The notes below the pieces were generated by a model. The model was given only the letters and a program-made list of their open reading frames with translations. It searched no databases and was not told the DNA's origin. DNA of 64,000 nucleotides from Vandiemenella viatica (lineage: Eukaryota > Arthropoda > Insecta > Orthoptera > Morabidae): NCBI GenBank assembly GCA_031002005.1, contig JARYHS010008074.1:346666932-346730931 (forward strand), read 5' to 3'. The first letter of the stretch is position 1. Each line of letters starts with the position of its first letter. The position numbers and the translations under genes were made by a program. Positions 21,414 through 33,816 of the stretch are shown piece after piece.

Positions 21414-22492
21414 AAGAAGGAAACAGAAAGAACAGTTAAAAATGAAACAGATGAGGAGTGAGAAGCATATTTAGTTTCACAATGGAAGAGAACGAATAGA
21501 CTGAGGAAAAATTCACAGATGAACAACAAAAATATATTAGAAAAGGGCATCAAGTGAGGCAGAATGAATCAAGTATGTCAGTTCTTTGGAGTCAAGACAT
21601 TCAATAGAGAAACACTATGAATGTGCTGCATAAATGGAAAAATTTGATTAGCATCAATGGTATTGCCTCTGTCATAATTATTCACATGACTAGAGAAACT
21701 TCTGAGCAATATTGTGGTCTTCAGCACTGGCACAGTTAGAGCATGCAGAATATTCCTATTTATCATCAGTGGTTATTTAAACCAACCAACTACAAGGATA
21801 TCTGCTACAATTATATTAGATTAGTAAACTGTAAACTTGTAATCACAGATTTTTAGACATGTGATATATTTCAAATTTTACTTTGTCCTAGGTTTCAGTA
21901 GTGTTATGTACTTACTCAAAGAGGGAAGAAAAAAGTCAAGAACTTAAACCTAATACTACAGTGAATTATAAGAGAATTGCTCCTAATTTATATATTTTTA
22001 AGAGAATGGTATCTTATAACAACAAAATTTATTAGATATTAAACAGTAAGAAACTATGAAACCTATTGCTTACATTTATAGAATCAATGTGGTAAGAAAC
22101 TAGAGAGGTTTCACTAGAGCCTTTAAAAGAGATTAATTATTAACACTATTTGCCCCCTCAAAACAGTTTGTGCACATTTATTGATGAGATATGTTATGTA
22201 CCATAGTTAAACTAATTGTGATATATAAATGTATTCAATTTTTTCAGATATACTGTATTTCTCTTGCATTTTTATTAACTCTAAATTATTTTCCTCTCAT
22301 GCAAATGATGTAAAGAATGTATGATATTTATGATGAAGGTTCTATAGTACAAATAAATGACACAAACAGAATAATGTGGCAATGTAGTATATGTTTCCCT
22401 CATAGCAAAAGAAGAAGTATTTTCAATTCAAAATTGTTTAAAAAGCAGCATATGTTACCATGATCAGAACACTATTAACTCTAATACAGTAC
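21414..22492. other. AT-rich sequence, nothing recognised
   Basis: On the minus strand this is the intron downstream of host exon 22493-22622. The next C2B exon was looked for here and not found. Confidence 0.5.
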
Positions 22493-22622
22493 CTGGTGTT
22501 TTGTTGCTTTTTGTTAGATGAGATACACTGATGTTTTTTCCTTGCTGAACATGAATTTTAAGCCGATTTTCATTACTTTGGAAAGAAAGAGTAACTGAAA
22601 GTATTCCAGGATTTGCCAGTGA
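22493..22622 (-). CDS. synaptotagmin-like protein, exon 3 (start of C2B)
   Basis: On the minus strand tttacatttcAG precedes the exon and GTACTG follows it. The 130-bp exon is open in phase 0 and exits in phase 1. It encodes SLANPGILSVTLSFQ, then NRLKIHVQQGKNISV, matching the first two strands of a synaptotagmin C2B domain (pattern GxLxVxLxF, then RLxIxVxxGxNL). C2B domains bind phospholipid and SNARE partners at membranes. The exon lies 3.2 kb downstream, in gene order, of the C2A exon at 25806-26128. The rest of C2B was not found to the left, where LINE and LTR sequence begins. Recognition rests on strand pattern and exon order, not on a search. Confidence 0.65.
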
Positions 22623-22849
22623 CTGAAATGTAAAGATATTATTGATTAATTTGTTATGTAATTAAGTGTATAGCTAGTACATGAAGTGACATAAGGAATT
22701 AATGCTTTATTAGTTCAGTACATGCCCTTAATGTAAATTAATATGCACTTATTCAGAAGTATTCAAATGAGAGCAGCTTGATTTGTATCTGAAAACTACC
22801 AAGAATGCAATAAATGGCTGATGTGATAAGGTAGGTGAGTTGGTATATG

Positions 22850-23065
22850 GGAGGCAGGGAATAAAGATTTCTGGGAATATATAAGCCATTTGATGAGGCT
22901 TTAGTGGAGCAGGATTGGGGTGGTACATGGAAGGTGATAGATGAGCATTATCATCAAGTTTCGAAAATAGGCAAAAAGAGAAATTGCTACCAAGTCATTT
23001 GCTCTAGTGTAATTACTATTGAATAAAATTAAAAATTAATTAATTACAAATTTAATTATTTCATT
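22850..23065 (+). mobile_element. CR1-like LINE 3'-end fragment
   Basis: The end of the ORF2 frame and the 3' terminus agagaaattgctaccaag, with an aattaaaattaatta-like tail, align with the LINE end at 21340-21413. Badly eroded. Confidence 0.5.
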
Positions 23066-23389
23066 TAATAAGATAAGCTTTAACTGAAAAAGGAGGCTCT
23101 TGCAGTTTTGCGGAAACATAATTATTCAAATTCCCTATCCAATAATTTGGCCGAATATGTTAAAGTGCCCATGCCATATTAAGCGTCAGGAGACTATTTT
23201 TATTTTATTTTATTAATCAATCTTGTTTCATTGATCCCTGCTGAGGAAGGACCTCTGGGATGTGAAACATGTCATGGTTAATACACATACATACAATATG
23301 AGTCATAATCATAGTAAAAACAATTATACGTTCCAAAGACAAATAAAGAGACTAAACATTAATTTTTACAACTGAATCACTCACTTCCA

Positions 23390-24540
23390 TATTTTTTAAT
23401 TGTTTGAAATTTTTACATGTATTAGGAACCCGTGACAATACAATAATTTATAGCTATGCCCTGATATTCACATTAACAACAGAAAACCTTTTAAATGCAA
23501 TGGAATATTTTATTTCAATGTTCTCCCATTTTCTATTGTTTCAGTTGTTTGAAAATTGCACATATATAAAGAACGGGTGAAAAGCTGTGTCCTTCTGTTT
23601 TATTACTTTGACAGTAATAACAGCAAAGTAACGGAATCTGTAAATTCAATTTCACCCACTTTCAGATATCTGAATTGTTTGAAATTATGCACACATATTA
23701 AGAACCAGTGACAATATAATATTCTCATAGCAATGTCCTGCTATTCTCACTACTTAGACAGTAATAATAGGAAAGTAACAGAATGTGTTAATTCAATTTC
23801 ACCCCCTTTCAGATATACAAATGATTTGAAATTGTGCACACATATTAAGAACCTGTAAAAATACAATAATTTCATAGCTGTATCTTCCTGTTCCCATTAA
23901 TTTGACAGTAACAGTTTTCACACCCTTCCAGATGTCCAAAATGTCTGAAATTACGTACACATATTAAGAACCAATGACAATATAGTAATTTTATAACAAC
24001 GCCCTGCTATTCTCATCATTTTGATAGTAACATTGAAAGAAACGGATTCTATCAATTCAATTTCACCCACTTCCAAATATCCAAATTGTTTGAAATTATA
24101 CACACATATTAGGAACTGGTTAGAATATAATAATTTCATAGCCTCGTGTTACTATTCTCATCACTTTGATAGCACCAATAGAAAAATGGTTGAATGTGAT
24201 GGAATTTTGCAACTGAATTTTAACCCACATCCAGATGTCCAAATTGTTTGAAAATTTGCACATGTATTGAGAAGTGATGACAATTCAATAATTTCATTGC
24301 TACATGCTGATATTCGAATTACTTTGACAGTAACAATAGTAAAATGGTTGAATGTGATGAAATCTTGCAACTGAATTTTAATCCACATCCAGGTTTTGAA
24401 TTGTTTGAAATTTGCACATGTATTGAGAAGCAATGACAATTAAATAATTTCATAGCTGTGTCTGATATTCTCATTGGCAGTAATATACAGAAGTGGCTGG
24501 CTGTAATGAAATCTTGTAATTGAATTTATGTTGTAGTTAG
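23390..24540. repeat. tandem array, ~120-158-bp units, eight copies
   Basis: A core like aattgtttgaaatt-tgcacacatattaagaacc recurs at about 23397, 23543, 23670, 23819, 23937, 24082, 24239 and 24397, each followed by a gacaatataataatttcatag-like stretch and a ttgacagtaataa-like stretch. Unit length varies, so the array is old. It lies in the intron between host exons 2 and 3. Confidence 0.85.
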
Positions 24541-25805
24541 CATCCTCTAGTATATTTTGAGCATGAAATTAATTAATTAAAGGAAGCCTAGGTAGAATTT
24601 ATAATTAAAATAACAAAAAATTCAAATAAAGAAGATAGAGGCAGCAAACTAGTTTCAGAAGATAGATAAAATTAAAAGTTAAAATTATATATTGGTTTCA
24701 TTAGAAAGACTTAGACAAGATAAATTAGATTTTCAAAACACATGGTCAGTGATTACTGAAAAATGCACAAGGAGTGATGATGTGAGAATTTGTGTTTAAT
24801 TCAATAGAAATCTCCATGAAGACTTAGCTAAGTTAAAACAGGTTGAATAGGCTACCCAAAGGCACATCTGTTAATTACAATTCTAAATACTAAGCACTTA
24901 TTTAGATATTAATTTTTAAAGTTTTAAGCTGTGGCCACAAGGTCAAATGATTCGATAAAAGCAGGTCAGCCATCTTACTTTTGGGCAGTCTTTTCAAGCA
25001 TTTCTCGCAAGGCTGGCCTGTGCATGGTGCGTGCAGTTATATCTCCTCGTGGTCAGTGCTCCAGTATGCCAAAGTAGTGCATTCTTCCTAATAAAGGGGT
25101 CTAGGTTGGGAGTTTGTCTTCTCTCATGTGTGTTGAACTTGTAATCTTCAAATGGAATTGTTAGTCTGATTGCCTTATCTGAGAACTTTGAATCCTGTTA
25201 CCAAATTTTAGTAAAAGATCTTTTCTCAAGATTATAATTTTTCATTGAACTCTAAACTGTACATAGTGCACTTTAATTACTTATAACTTTCACGTTTGAG
25301 GTACATTTCAATTGTGTGGCAACTGCGGGAATAAGTATAATAGGTATCAGAGGCACCAGTCATTGTTAAAGTTCAGAGAGTATGTTAGCTGAACCCTCTA
25401 AGCTTCACAAAGTATTTACGATATGAAGTTCATATTCAATAACATTTCGTCAAAAATTATATCAGAATACTCCTTTGGGATTTTAATGCATCCTGTTAAT
25501 CAGTACCTAACAAATTATACAAATAATTTGTAGTAAGGAAATAATATATTTTTATTTTTTCAGAGTTTCAACCAAGTCCTTACAAAATCCAATGTCTTCT
25601 ACCTGCTCTGTTACTTTAGCAATTCATTAATGATTGCATAGATTTTATGTTATGAAGATTTAGATACATTTTTTTTTTACTGAGAATGGTTTTATAGACA
25701 TTACAAGAAATGTACATAACATAGAAAATATTTACTCAAGTGTGTGCTTCTTATAAAGTAAAGTTAAATTTATGCCTATGTTTTAGATAGGTTGTAAATG
25801 TTTAC
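24541..25805. other. intronic sequence, nothing recognised
   Basis: AT-rich DNA between the tandem array and host exon 25806-26128. A slightly GC-richer patch at 24950-25130 has no recognisable feature. Confidence 0.5.
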
Positions 25806-26128
25806 CTGTGATTGTTTGTAGAGTTTCATACACACTCTCTTGGTCTCCCAATTTGAACATCTTCGAGAGGTAGAAGTGCATGACCTATTGCACTATATTT
25901 ACCAGTATACTTGGAATCAAATACAGATACTCTTAACATCTTTTCTGAAGGATCCTCAGACTGAACTGAAAATCTTCTCCTATGTCAACAATTTTCTTTG
26001 CACTATAATGTTTTGAGATTTTAGTATGTTTCTCTTGAGGTAAGATAGTAAGTCGCAGAACAATTTCATATGAAGTATTTTCACCTTTCAATACCAGGTC
26101 CTCTATCTTGTTGATATGAACAAGTAAT
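25806..26128 (-). CDS. synaptotagmin-like protein, exon 2 (C2A), two apparent 1-bp deletions
   Basis: The acceptor is cccaatttcAG and the donor CAG|GTAAAC on the minus strand. The first base completes the AA left by exon 59161-59423 to give Lys, and the frame then reads LLVHINKIEDLVLKGENTSY, LRLTILPQEKHTKI and GEDFQF. Just past GEDFQFS (near 25950) one base seems missing, after which the conserved SEKMLRVSVFDSKYTGKY and HALLPLED follow in the next frame. Near 25826 a second base seems missing, and the third frame (MKLYKQSQ) reaches the donor in phase 0, as exon 3 requires. The SDPYV-type calcium-binding loop is replaced by NTSYE, so calcium binding is doubtful. As written the frame stops early, so this is either a pseudogene or contains sequence errors. 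Confidence 0.7.
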
Positions 26129-26849
26129 CTGAAATTGGGGAATAAATGTCTATTTTTTAATAATAAACATAGAACTATTTATCACCCTAGTACCTACAAG
26201 GCTTCCAGTTTTTCAAACTTGCATGTAGACATTCTGTAACCGCAAACTTAATTTCTTAACGCAATTATTTAGTGTGAATAAGTGGTTTCTTAGGTTGATT
26301 TGGATTATTTTTTCTCCTTCTGCTCATAATAAATCCAAAATTTGTAAACAGAATTCATGATGTTATATAGGACAAGAAACCTTAAAGTTAAACTTATGAG
26401 CAATATGAAGTTTTTTTTCTTTCCTAAAGTAAAAGGGAAACGTCACCAACTAATGTCATGAAAAATTGGAAGACTGTAGATGGATGCTTCATTTTAAGGC
26501 TAGAATTAAACTGTAACTTGCCACACTATGGCTCTCTTAGTTTCATATTGTGAGCAAAATGTTATTATTATGGTCAATCCTTTTAATTGTTTTTGTATTA
26601 AAAAATCCAGATACTTGTGCAGTTAATGAGTGCTTCTATTGTTTCATGCTTTTGACAAGTAAGCTACAGTTTCCTGTAATAATTATCATGCAAGTTATTA
26701 CTAAACAAGACCTTACAAACAGATTGAGAAAGTTGCTGTCACTTGCTTGACCAGAAGAAACAATGGTGGAAATAACATTTTTATAGAAGACCCTCATCAA
26801 TCTGTTCGCACACTAATTAGATCAATTAGGAAGAAGTAACTAGAAGAAT

Positions 26850-27310
26850 AAAAAAACTCAAACTTCAGATAGCCACAACAACCTTTGTGGCCTCAGAAGA
26901 TTCTATATTGTTATAGAAGAAGAGCATGAAAATGATCTGACAATGTTCCTAAAAGAATGTCACAGAAAGATATACCATTATTATTATTATGAGATTTCAT
27001 TGCTGATTTAGGAAGAAAAGTAAAAATTTCCACAATAGGAAAATATGAGAGAATACTTTGGAAAATAATGAAGAACAACGGACAGAGTTGTGTGAAGGTT
27101 TTTCAGTGAAATTCCTGAATATATATTTTGAGCATAAAAACATGCTTGCAAAGGAAACTTTTAGACTGGAAAAAACCTGGAAGAAAGGGAGCAAATTCTA
27201 AATTAGGAACCAAAGTAGAGGTAAAAGTTTTTACTAAAAAAATTATCTGCATGTTAGTATTCTTGTATCTGATGAATTTAATAGAATAAATATGGGAAAT
27301 TTACTTGAAA
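26850..27310 (+). mobile_element. RTE-type LINE endonuclease remnant
   Basis: Conceptual translation with several frameshifts follows the order of an RTE-clade endonuclease: a stretch like EEEHENDLTMFLKECHRKIY, then a degraded copy of the GDFNAKIGR block near 26990, a block resembling NTFFQ-K--R-TW near 27120-27180, and VLVSDEFN near 27260 where VxNxFNTGSDHR is expected. No block is intact. Assignment is by pattern only. Confidence 0.35.
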
Positions 27311-30300
27311 TGTGTAAAGAGATAGTACGATAAATAAACTTTAGAGAAATGAAAATATCATTCAGCAAGAGAGATAAATAATGATGAAGGTATAACTGAA
27401 ATAACTGTGAATATAGTATGACTGGATGTAATGATTTCACAAGAAGGGAATAATAAAAGACAAATATTTTCAATGATATCTCAATTCATGTAAGCTGTAA
27501 ACCATAATCTTAATTTCTTTCTATGGATAAGAAAATGATAATGGAAACTAAAATGAAAATATACTACACAATCATTCAAAGCATCTTAATCTAAAGAGCA
27601 GAAGCATAGACAATGATGCAACAAGATCAGTATAGATTGTTTAATATTAAGTCTAGTTTAATGGATAATAATATTCTAAAAGTACAAAAAAATAAGAAAT
27701 GATTGATTGTAAATTAAATTCAAAATAGTTTAATCATGTGATAAGAGGGAAAATGAAAGAGCATGGTAGGTAACAAAGAAAAATAAATACGCTATGCATA
27801 GTTTAAGAGGGCAATAGAGTGACAACCACTGGAAGGCAAAGGACTAAGCTGTAGCAATCAGTCATCTCACGGGTAGCACAATATTCCGGTGATGTATCAA
27901 GGCTCTTTATCAGCCATCCTTTGAATAACAAATGAGCACCCTTGGGAAAGGTAACTCACGCAGTATTCTTGGGGTTTACAGAGGTTCCTCTAGAGGCCAA
28001 GAATTTGAAGTGACTCATTTGAAGTCAAGATTTTAGGGTTAGCAGTACCTTCTATCCATGTTATACCATTATTTGATCTTCCGCATGAACTTTAAAAAGA
28101 ACAAAATGATCTCAGTTCCAATTCCTCATTTCTATGATATGTTTGGGTAAATTTTGTTGGCGGCTCAGTGAAGTAATGTGTCACAGTCAGGAAGCCATGA
28201 TGGAAGCAACACTAATGCAAGACTTCTCTTCATAAAATGTCACAGTAAGTTAAAATCTCTTTCTGTCTTCCCTTGTTGCTCTTCAAGATTGAATGCATTT
28301 GACTAGAACCACATTAGAGCAATGATAACATTTCTTCATCCAAGCCAGAAAATTAAAAGTAACTACTCCACTTAAAACTGCTTGACAAAAATGCAACGAT
28401 TTTAATAAACTGTAGATGGTAAATGGTTGAAATTAAAAGATGAATAAATAGTGAATATTAATAAATATTTTTACTAAATAAATTTAAATACAAAAATAAT
28501 AGGAAAGATGAGAATGATGGCTGTGGCAGCTGGAAAGACAACAGTGAAGTGACAGACAACTTCATTTATAAACAATGTTGAGGCACAAATACTGCATATG
28601 CTGTTTCAGTCAAAAGAACTAGCCAAAACTGGCCTTCTGTACAGTGACAGACAAACAGCATAGCTGGTACCTAACTAAGAATAGAGAGAAGGGAGCGCCC
28701 TAGCACAAAATATGTAGGCTGATGAGGCATTCTTGATATGCAAAAAGTCAATCAGCATCCACTTCTGTTGCCCCTAATTGGGGGAATGAAAGAATGCAGA
28801 TGAAGGCTCTTGCATCTTAGGAAAACATCATGGATGTGAAATCTACATGGTGGATGGCATAATACTCAGTGCTGTGAGGCTGCCCTCATGATTGACAGTT
28901 TTGGTGGCTGCAGCAGATGTTGAGTAATGATGGCAGCATGAAATCCAGCAATATGACTGCATATACATCTATACAAAGATGTGAATGGAAGAGGGTGCTT
29001 TGCACTAAGCTAACTTGCAATTTCCAATCCTGAATAGAAGGCGGGAAGAAAGAAATCACATAAGCATCAGTATGGCACCTAATTTCTCCAGTTTTAACTC
29101 TTCTTCATTGTGACCTAACTAGTTTGGTGGATGAAGTATTTCACTACACTCATAAATGAAAGGATGTCGTCAATGTTTGTGGGAAATTTAAATGAAACAT
29201 ACATTGAAAGTCTGCCTGACAATCCCAACCCAATCTACATAACAATTCCAAGGCACTGAGTATCAGCTGTTGGAACAGAGCAGGGGCCAAACTTTTATGA
29301 GGAACCTATGAAATCACCACAGACTGAACAGGTCAGTTCCTGCACAATGCATCATAAGAATATGAACAATTTCTATGCAGTGGTGATGACTGTTCTTCTT
29401 AAGATGTGTTAGTCACAATTTTGCAAGCTAGTGATTGTAAAAAGTGCACTATCTTTCATCACTAAAGAAGCTTTAGTGAGATGTGAAATGTGTGTGACAA
29501 ACAAAATAAAAAACAGTTCCATTGGTGTTACATATCAACAACTAATTAAACTAAGCAACTGCAGGAAAAAAATAGCTTCAAAGAACACTGAAAAAGAAGT
29601 TTTGTTAAAAGATCTACAGAAGAAGTGTTTCATAATGTTCTTATCATTTAGGTTTAAGAGGATGGTATGTACTCTAACAGTTCATGTGAATGTGTGGACA
29701 ACTGTTAGTGTTATGATAAAGCACTTCATTTATGATGAAGATTTATTTGAGGTTTTAAATCATATTCATATTACTGCTAAATATGATAGTTGAGGCAGAA
29801 TGATGAAATGTTTATGGGACAAATACAAAAACCTCAAAGATGTGCAGCTTTATTTAAGTTTATGTGAGCCTTGATTACATTTCTATGTTGAAATAAGTGA
29901 TTTATTTACTTCATTTATGGAAACTAGTTATCGGATTATTATATTCACTGTAACAAATACATATTGACATTTATGCCTGGATGAATATTGGTGAAATACA
30001 AAAATAGGTAAGAGTGCATGTTTTTCACTGCAATTAAATTAAAGTGTCTTTTGCATAATTGTCCCAATGGAGATATACATAATATCATTGCATGTTGTTG
30101 AAACAATGTGTTTTTTGAACACCATCTGGCTTCAAAACCATGAGGACTTTATCATCCACTAGAATGATCATGTATCCTGTATCACAAGATCATAAACACA
30201 GGATTATCAGCATATTCATACCACTCAAAGAACTTGAGACTCTTGGAAGTACAAATCATATTTTTAGGAACATCTGAAGTTTAACAGAGTGGAAAGAAAA

Positions 30301-30759
30301 TAAGTGGCTGGAAACAACAATAAAATTTGGTAAATATCTAATAAAAAACATCAATGCAGATATGCAAGTTAAATGGGAATTTTGTCATGGAATTTGTAAG
30401 GCGCAAAGCTCATCATGGGGTGTAAACATAACACTTTGGCTCAACTGTGACCGTGTTGTGCGCCTTGGATAATTGGATTTTCCTACAGTATGCGGTCACC
30501 ACCATATTGAATAACCTCAATAATGGAAAGGTAGGTTCATGAAAGTCACTGCTTCTAATTTAATGTTCAAAACATCATTATATTCTTGAAAAGAATTTTA
30601 GAAGACCGAACAACCTTTTAGGCATCAGAAATCATCACCACAATAAATTGAGTGCAGTTAGTGATAAGTAATTCAAACTAGACCAACCCTCATGAACCTC
30701 CTGACTGAATTATAGTCACATGAGGAATGGTGAAAAGTTCCACCGTGTAACAAAATTTC
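27311..30759. other. AT-rich intronic sequence, nothing recognised
   Basis: Contains one 120-codon open frame at 29431-29793 (+) with no recognisable domain and no ATG at its start. No terminal repeats were seen. Confidence 0.5.
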
Positions 30760-31105
30760 AAAGATGGCGCACCGAGTGCCGTCATTTCTGTGTATTTAAT
30801 TTAAAGTATTGTAGTTAGATTTTATCTTTTAATATTTTCTGTCATTGTAGAGCAGCAGCTAGTTGATCTCCAGCAACCGTCAAGTGCCGTCATTTCTGTG
30901 TATTTAATTTAAAGTGTTGTAGTTAGAATTTATCTTTGAATATTTTCTGTCGTTACGGAGCAGCAGATAGTTGAGTCAAGTGCCGCCATTTCTGTGTATT
31001 TTATTTAAAGTGTTGTAGTTAGATTTTATCTTTGAATATCTTCTGTCATTGTAGAGCAGCAGCTAGTTGATCTCGAGCAACCATCATGATGAGTGCCACC
31101 GTTTC
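30760..31105 (+). repeat. tandem 5'-UTR monomers of a jockey-like LINE
   Basis: A unit beginning agtgccgtcatttctgtgta, with ttaaagtgttgtagttag and gagcagcagctagttgat blocks, occurs about four times, starting near 30775, 30886, 30977 and 31090 (spacing 90-115 bp). It lies directly upstream of the LINE ORF1 at 31444 on the same strand, the position occupied by promoter monomers in other LINEs. Confidence 0.75.
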
Positions 31106-31443
31106 TGTTTACATAGTTTAAAGTGTTGTGATAGCTTTTGTTTTATTTGCATTGGAATATCAGCAGCAAAAATTAATCTTGATCACCTTTAGTTTTTTGT
31201 GTAGGAAGGTATATATAAATAGCTTATTCATCTTTTATTTATTACAGTGCTTGGCTGACACTGTTTACTAGTATGTCCTATTAACTACTTAGTGCAATAT
31301 CTGTCATCTGGTCTAAATTTATCTCCACAGTTAGGTTTTATTTAAGTCATGACTAGTGGTTGTTAGTAAAACTGTACAGTTTATTTAGATCACTCGGTTA
31401 GTTCACTTTTCATCCTCTCTGTAGTTTTTGTTTTCAAAGTAAT

Positions 31444-32184
31444 ATGTGTAGGGACTGTGATTGCTGTGTGCAGATGCAGGCTGAGGTGGCTGATCTTCGC
31501 GCTCAGCTTGCAGCTTTGCTTACAAAAGCTACAAGGCCGGAAGCTGATATAGCTAGAGTTCTCACAGGTTCTCCCCTACCAAACATCGTACCTGCAGTTC
31601 AGGCTGAGACTTTGGAATCTGTGTGGCAGTCACCTGACGGTGTCTGCCGTGTGGTTTCTGGATGTTGATGCAGCATGCGGGGGCAGTCATACAAGTCTGA
31701 ATCCAAGGAAGGCAAGCTTGTACTACTGTCCAATAGGTTTGATGTGTTGTCTGGGTCTGATTCAGTTCCACAATTGCCATTCTGCGAGATGCCAGCCCCT
31801 CCGCCCACTAGGTCTGAGCGACTACAGAAGGGGATTCAGGTGGTAGGTAGCTCCAACGTTAGGCAGTTCATTGAGCCCCTTAGGGAAATGGCGAATAGGT
31901 CGGGGATGAAGTGCAATGTCCATTTATTGTGCATTCTGGGAGGTTTGATCCAAGACGTGGAACAGGCCATCCCGGATGCCATTGTACAGATGAGATGTAG
32001 CCAGCTGCAGATTGTCACTCATGTTGGCACCAATGATGCTTGCCACCTTGAGTCGGAGGGTATCCTCTCTTCCTTCCGGCGGCTTGCTCATAGGGTGAGC
32101 TCTGTGGTTGAATACCACAAGATTTCAGCTGAGTTATCTATCTGCAGCATTGTCGATAGAACTGACTGTGGACCTCTGGTTTAG
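31444..32184 (+). pseudogene. jockey-like LINE ORF1 (coiled coil plus SGNH-like domain), one in-frame stop
   Basis: The frame from ATG 31444 to TAG 32182-32184 is interrupted only by a TGA at 31666-31668. It begins MCRDCDCCVQMQAEVADLRA, with two closely spaced Cys pairs and a short coiled coil, then carries an SGNH-hydrolase-like core: a strand ending VVGSSNVRQ, where the catalytic Ser normally follows Gly-Asp/Gly-Ser, and LQIVTHVGTNDA, the conserved GTND block. Esterase-type ORF1 proteins are known from CR1 and related LINEs and are thought to act in RNP or membrane interaction. The EN/RT half follows at 32400. Confidence 0.65.
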
Positions 32185-32399
32185 AGTCGAGTCGAGGGTC
32201 TGAACCAGATCTTCACCCTGGGGTCGAGTCGTGTAGGGTTCCCTTGGATAGATCAGATGTGCACTACACACGTGAATTGGCTACACAGGTGGCAGGGGCT
32301 GTGTGGAGTGTATTGGGGGATATTTTAAGCTGAGGGAGAAAGACCCGAAACTGGTATTACAGTTACGGGCAGCCCAATTAAATTCGGCACCATATGTTA

Positions 32400-33720
32400 G
32401 GAGTAGTGTAAATCAATCTCAACCATTAAAAGTACTCTTTATTAACTGTAGAAGTGTTTGTAATAAGCAGCCTGAGCTTGAAATTATTATTAATAGCACA
32501 GAAGCAGATATTGTATTAGGTACTGAAAAGCTGGTTAAAACTGGATACAAATTCAGCAGAAATTTTTAACAATAGCATGAATGTTTTCTGTAAGGATAGG
32601 TTGCATTCTAATGGAGGTTGTTTATTAATAGCTGTTAGTAAACACCTGTTGTGTAACGAAATCAATATCGATATGGTCTGTGAAATCCTATGGATCAGAC
32701 TAAAAGTAGCTAGGACAAAACTTGTAATAGGGTCTTTCTATCATCCACCAGATGAAGATGTAGCTGTTGCTGAGGCCTTAAGAACTAATGTAAATAATGT
32801 AGCTCGTCAATTTCTGGATCATGGAATGATACTAGGAGGTGATTTCAACATTTTGTATATTGACTGGACTAATTATGCCCATGTTATTGGTGGCAGGGAT
32901 AAAACATCCTGTGAGATTATTCTTGACCTTTTCTGAGATCTTAATCCTGAGCAGCTCCTCACTGAACAAACGTGGTGCCACAACAATAACGAAAACATTT
33001 TAGATATTCTCGATATGAATAGGCCTGAATTATTCACGGACATTTCTACCACCACAGGAATAAGTGATCATAAAGCTGTAATTGCTACAGTAAAATTAAC
33101 AGCCACGTGCAAAAAGAAAAAAAGAAAGGGTCGTTTACAGGTTTGAAAAGGCCCTAAAGGAGAGTTTTAAGACCTTTTTTGTGAGATAATTACATTACCT
33201 TTAAAGAAGGAAGAGGCTCAGTTGAAGAGATGTGGCTTTGATTCATGAATATAGTCATGTAAGGTATGGACTTACATATACCAAATGGACAATCAGGAAT
33301 GGGAATGATCCACTATGGTATACACGTGAAGTTAAAAGGTTACTTAAAAAGCAAAGGAAGATACAAGCACTCTCAAGAAGAATGATGTATACTAGTGATT
33401 TAGAAAAGTTAGCTGAGACAAGAGGCCATGACAAGAATGCGATGCGCAAGACCTTTACTGACTTTCAATGCAACTCACTTTTCAAGAACCTCATCGAAAA
33501 TCCAAAGAAATTTTGGTCATATGTAAAAAAATGTAAGTGGTTGTGACAACAATATGCCAGTTCTACTACAAGACAGTCGGGAAGTTGATGACAGCCGTAT
33601 TTAACACCGAATTTAAAAAAAAATTCACTGACGAATACGTGGAAAACATTCCTATTTTTCCACAGAGTGTAGAATTTGGGATGGCTCCAGTACAAATTGG
33701 TAGTGTAGGTATCATAAAGC
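32400..33720 (+). pseudogene. jockey-like LINE ORF2, endonuclease and linker (interrupted)
   Basis: Endonuclease blocks of the APE type appear in order across several frames: LKVLFINCRSVCNK (32430), ADIVLGTE (32505), GSFYHPPDED (32730), GGDFNI (32840), then GISDHKAVIA (33060). The segment 33232-33546 keeps the linker before the RT (DPLWYTREVKRLLKKQRK, then FKNLIENPKKFWSYVKK). The sequence breaks at 33720, where the CR1-like LINE is inserted, and resumes at 38929. Several frameshifts and stops make it inactive. Confidence 0.8.
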
Positions 33721-33816
33721 AATTTAATTTTAATTTAATTTAATTTAATTGCAATGGAGCACACGCTCCGGTGGCAATTTCCCTACACACCCAACTTCCC
33801 CCTATCCTACACTCAC

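Noticed and set aside
23390..24540. CRISPR-like regular repeats
   Set aside because: Units of 120-158 bp without uniform short repeats or unique spacers, in an intron of a eukaryotic gene; a tandem array explains it.
29431..29793. 120-codon open frame
   Set aside because: No ATG at its start, no domain, AT-rich context and no splice signals; chance length is plausible.
31444..32184. Host SGNH esterase gene
   Set aside because: Same-strand LINE endonuclease follows and promoter monomers precede; it is a LINE ORF1 with an internal stop.
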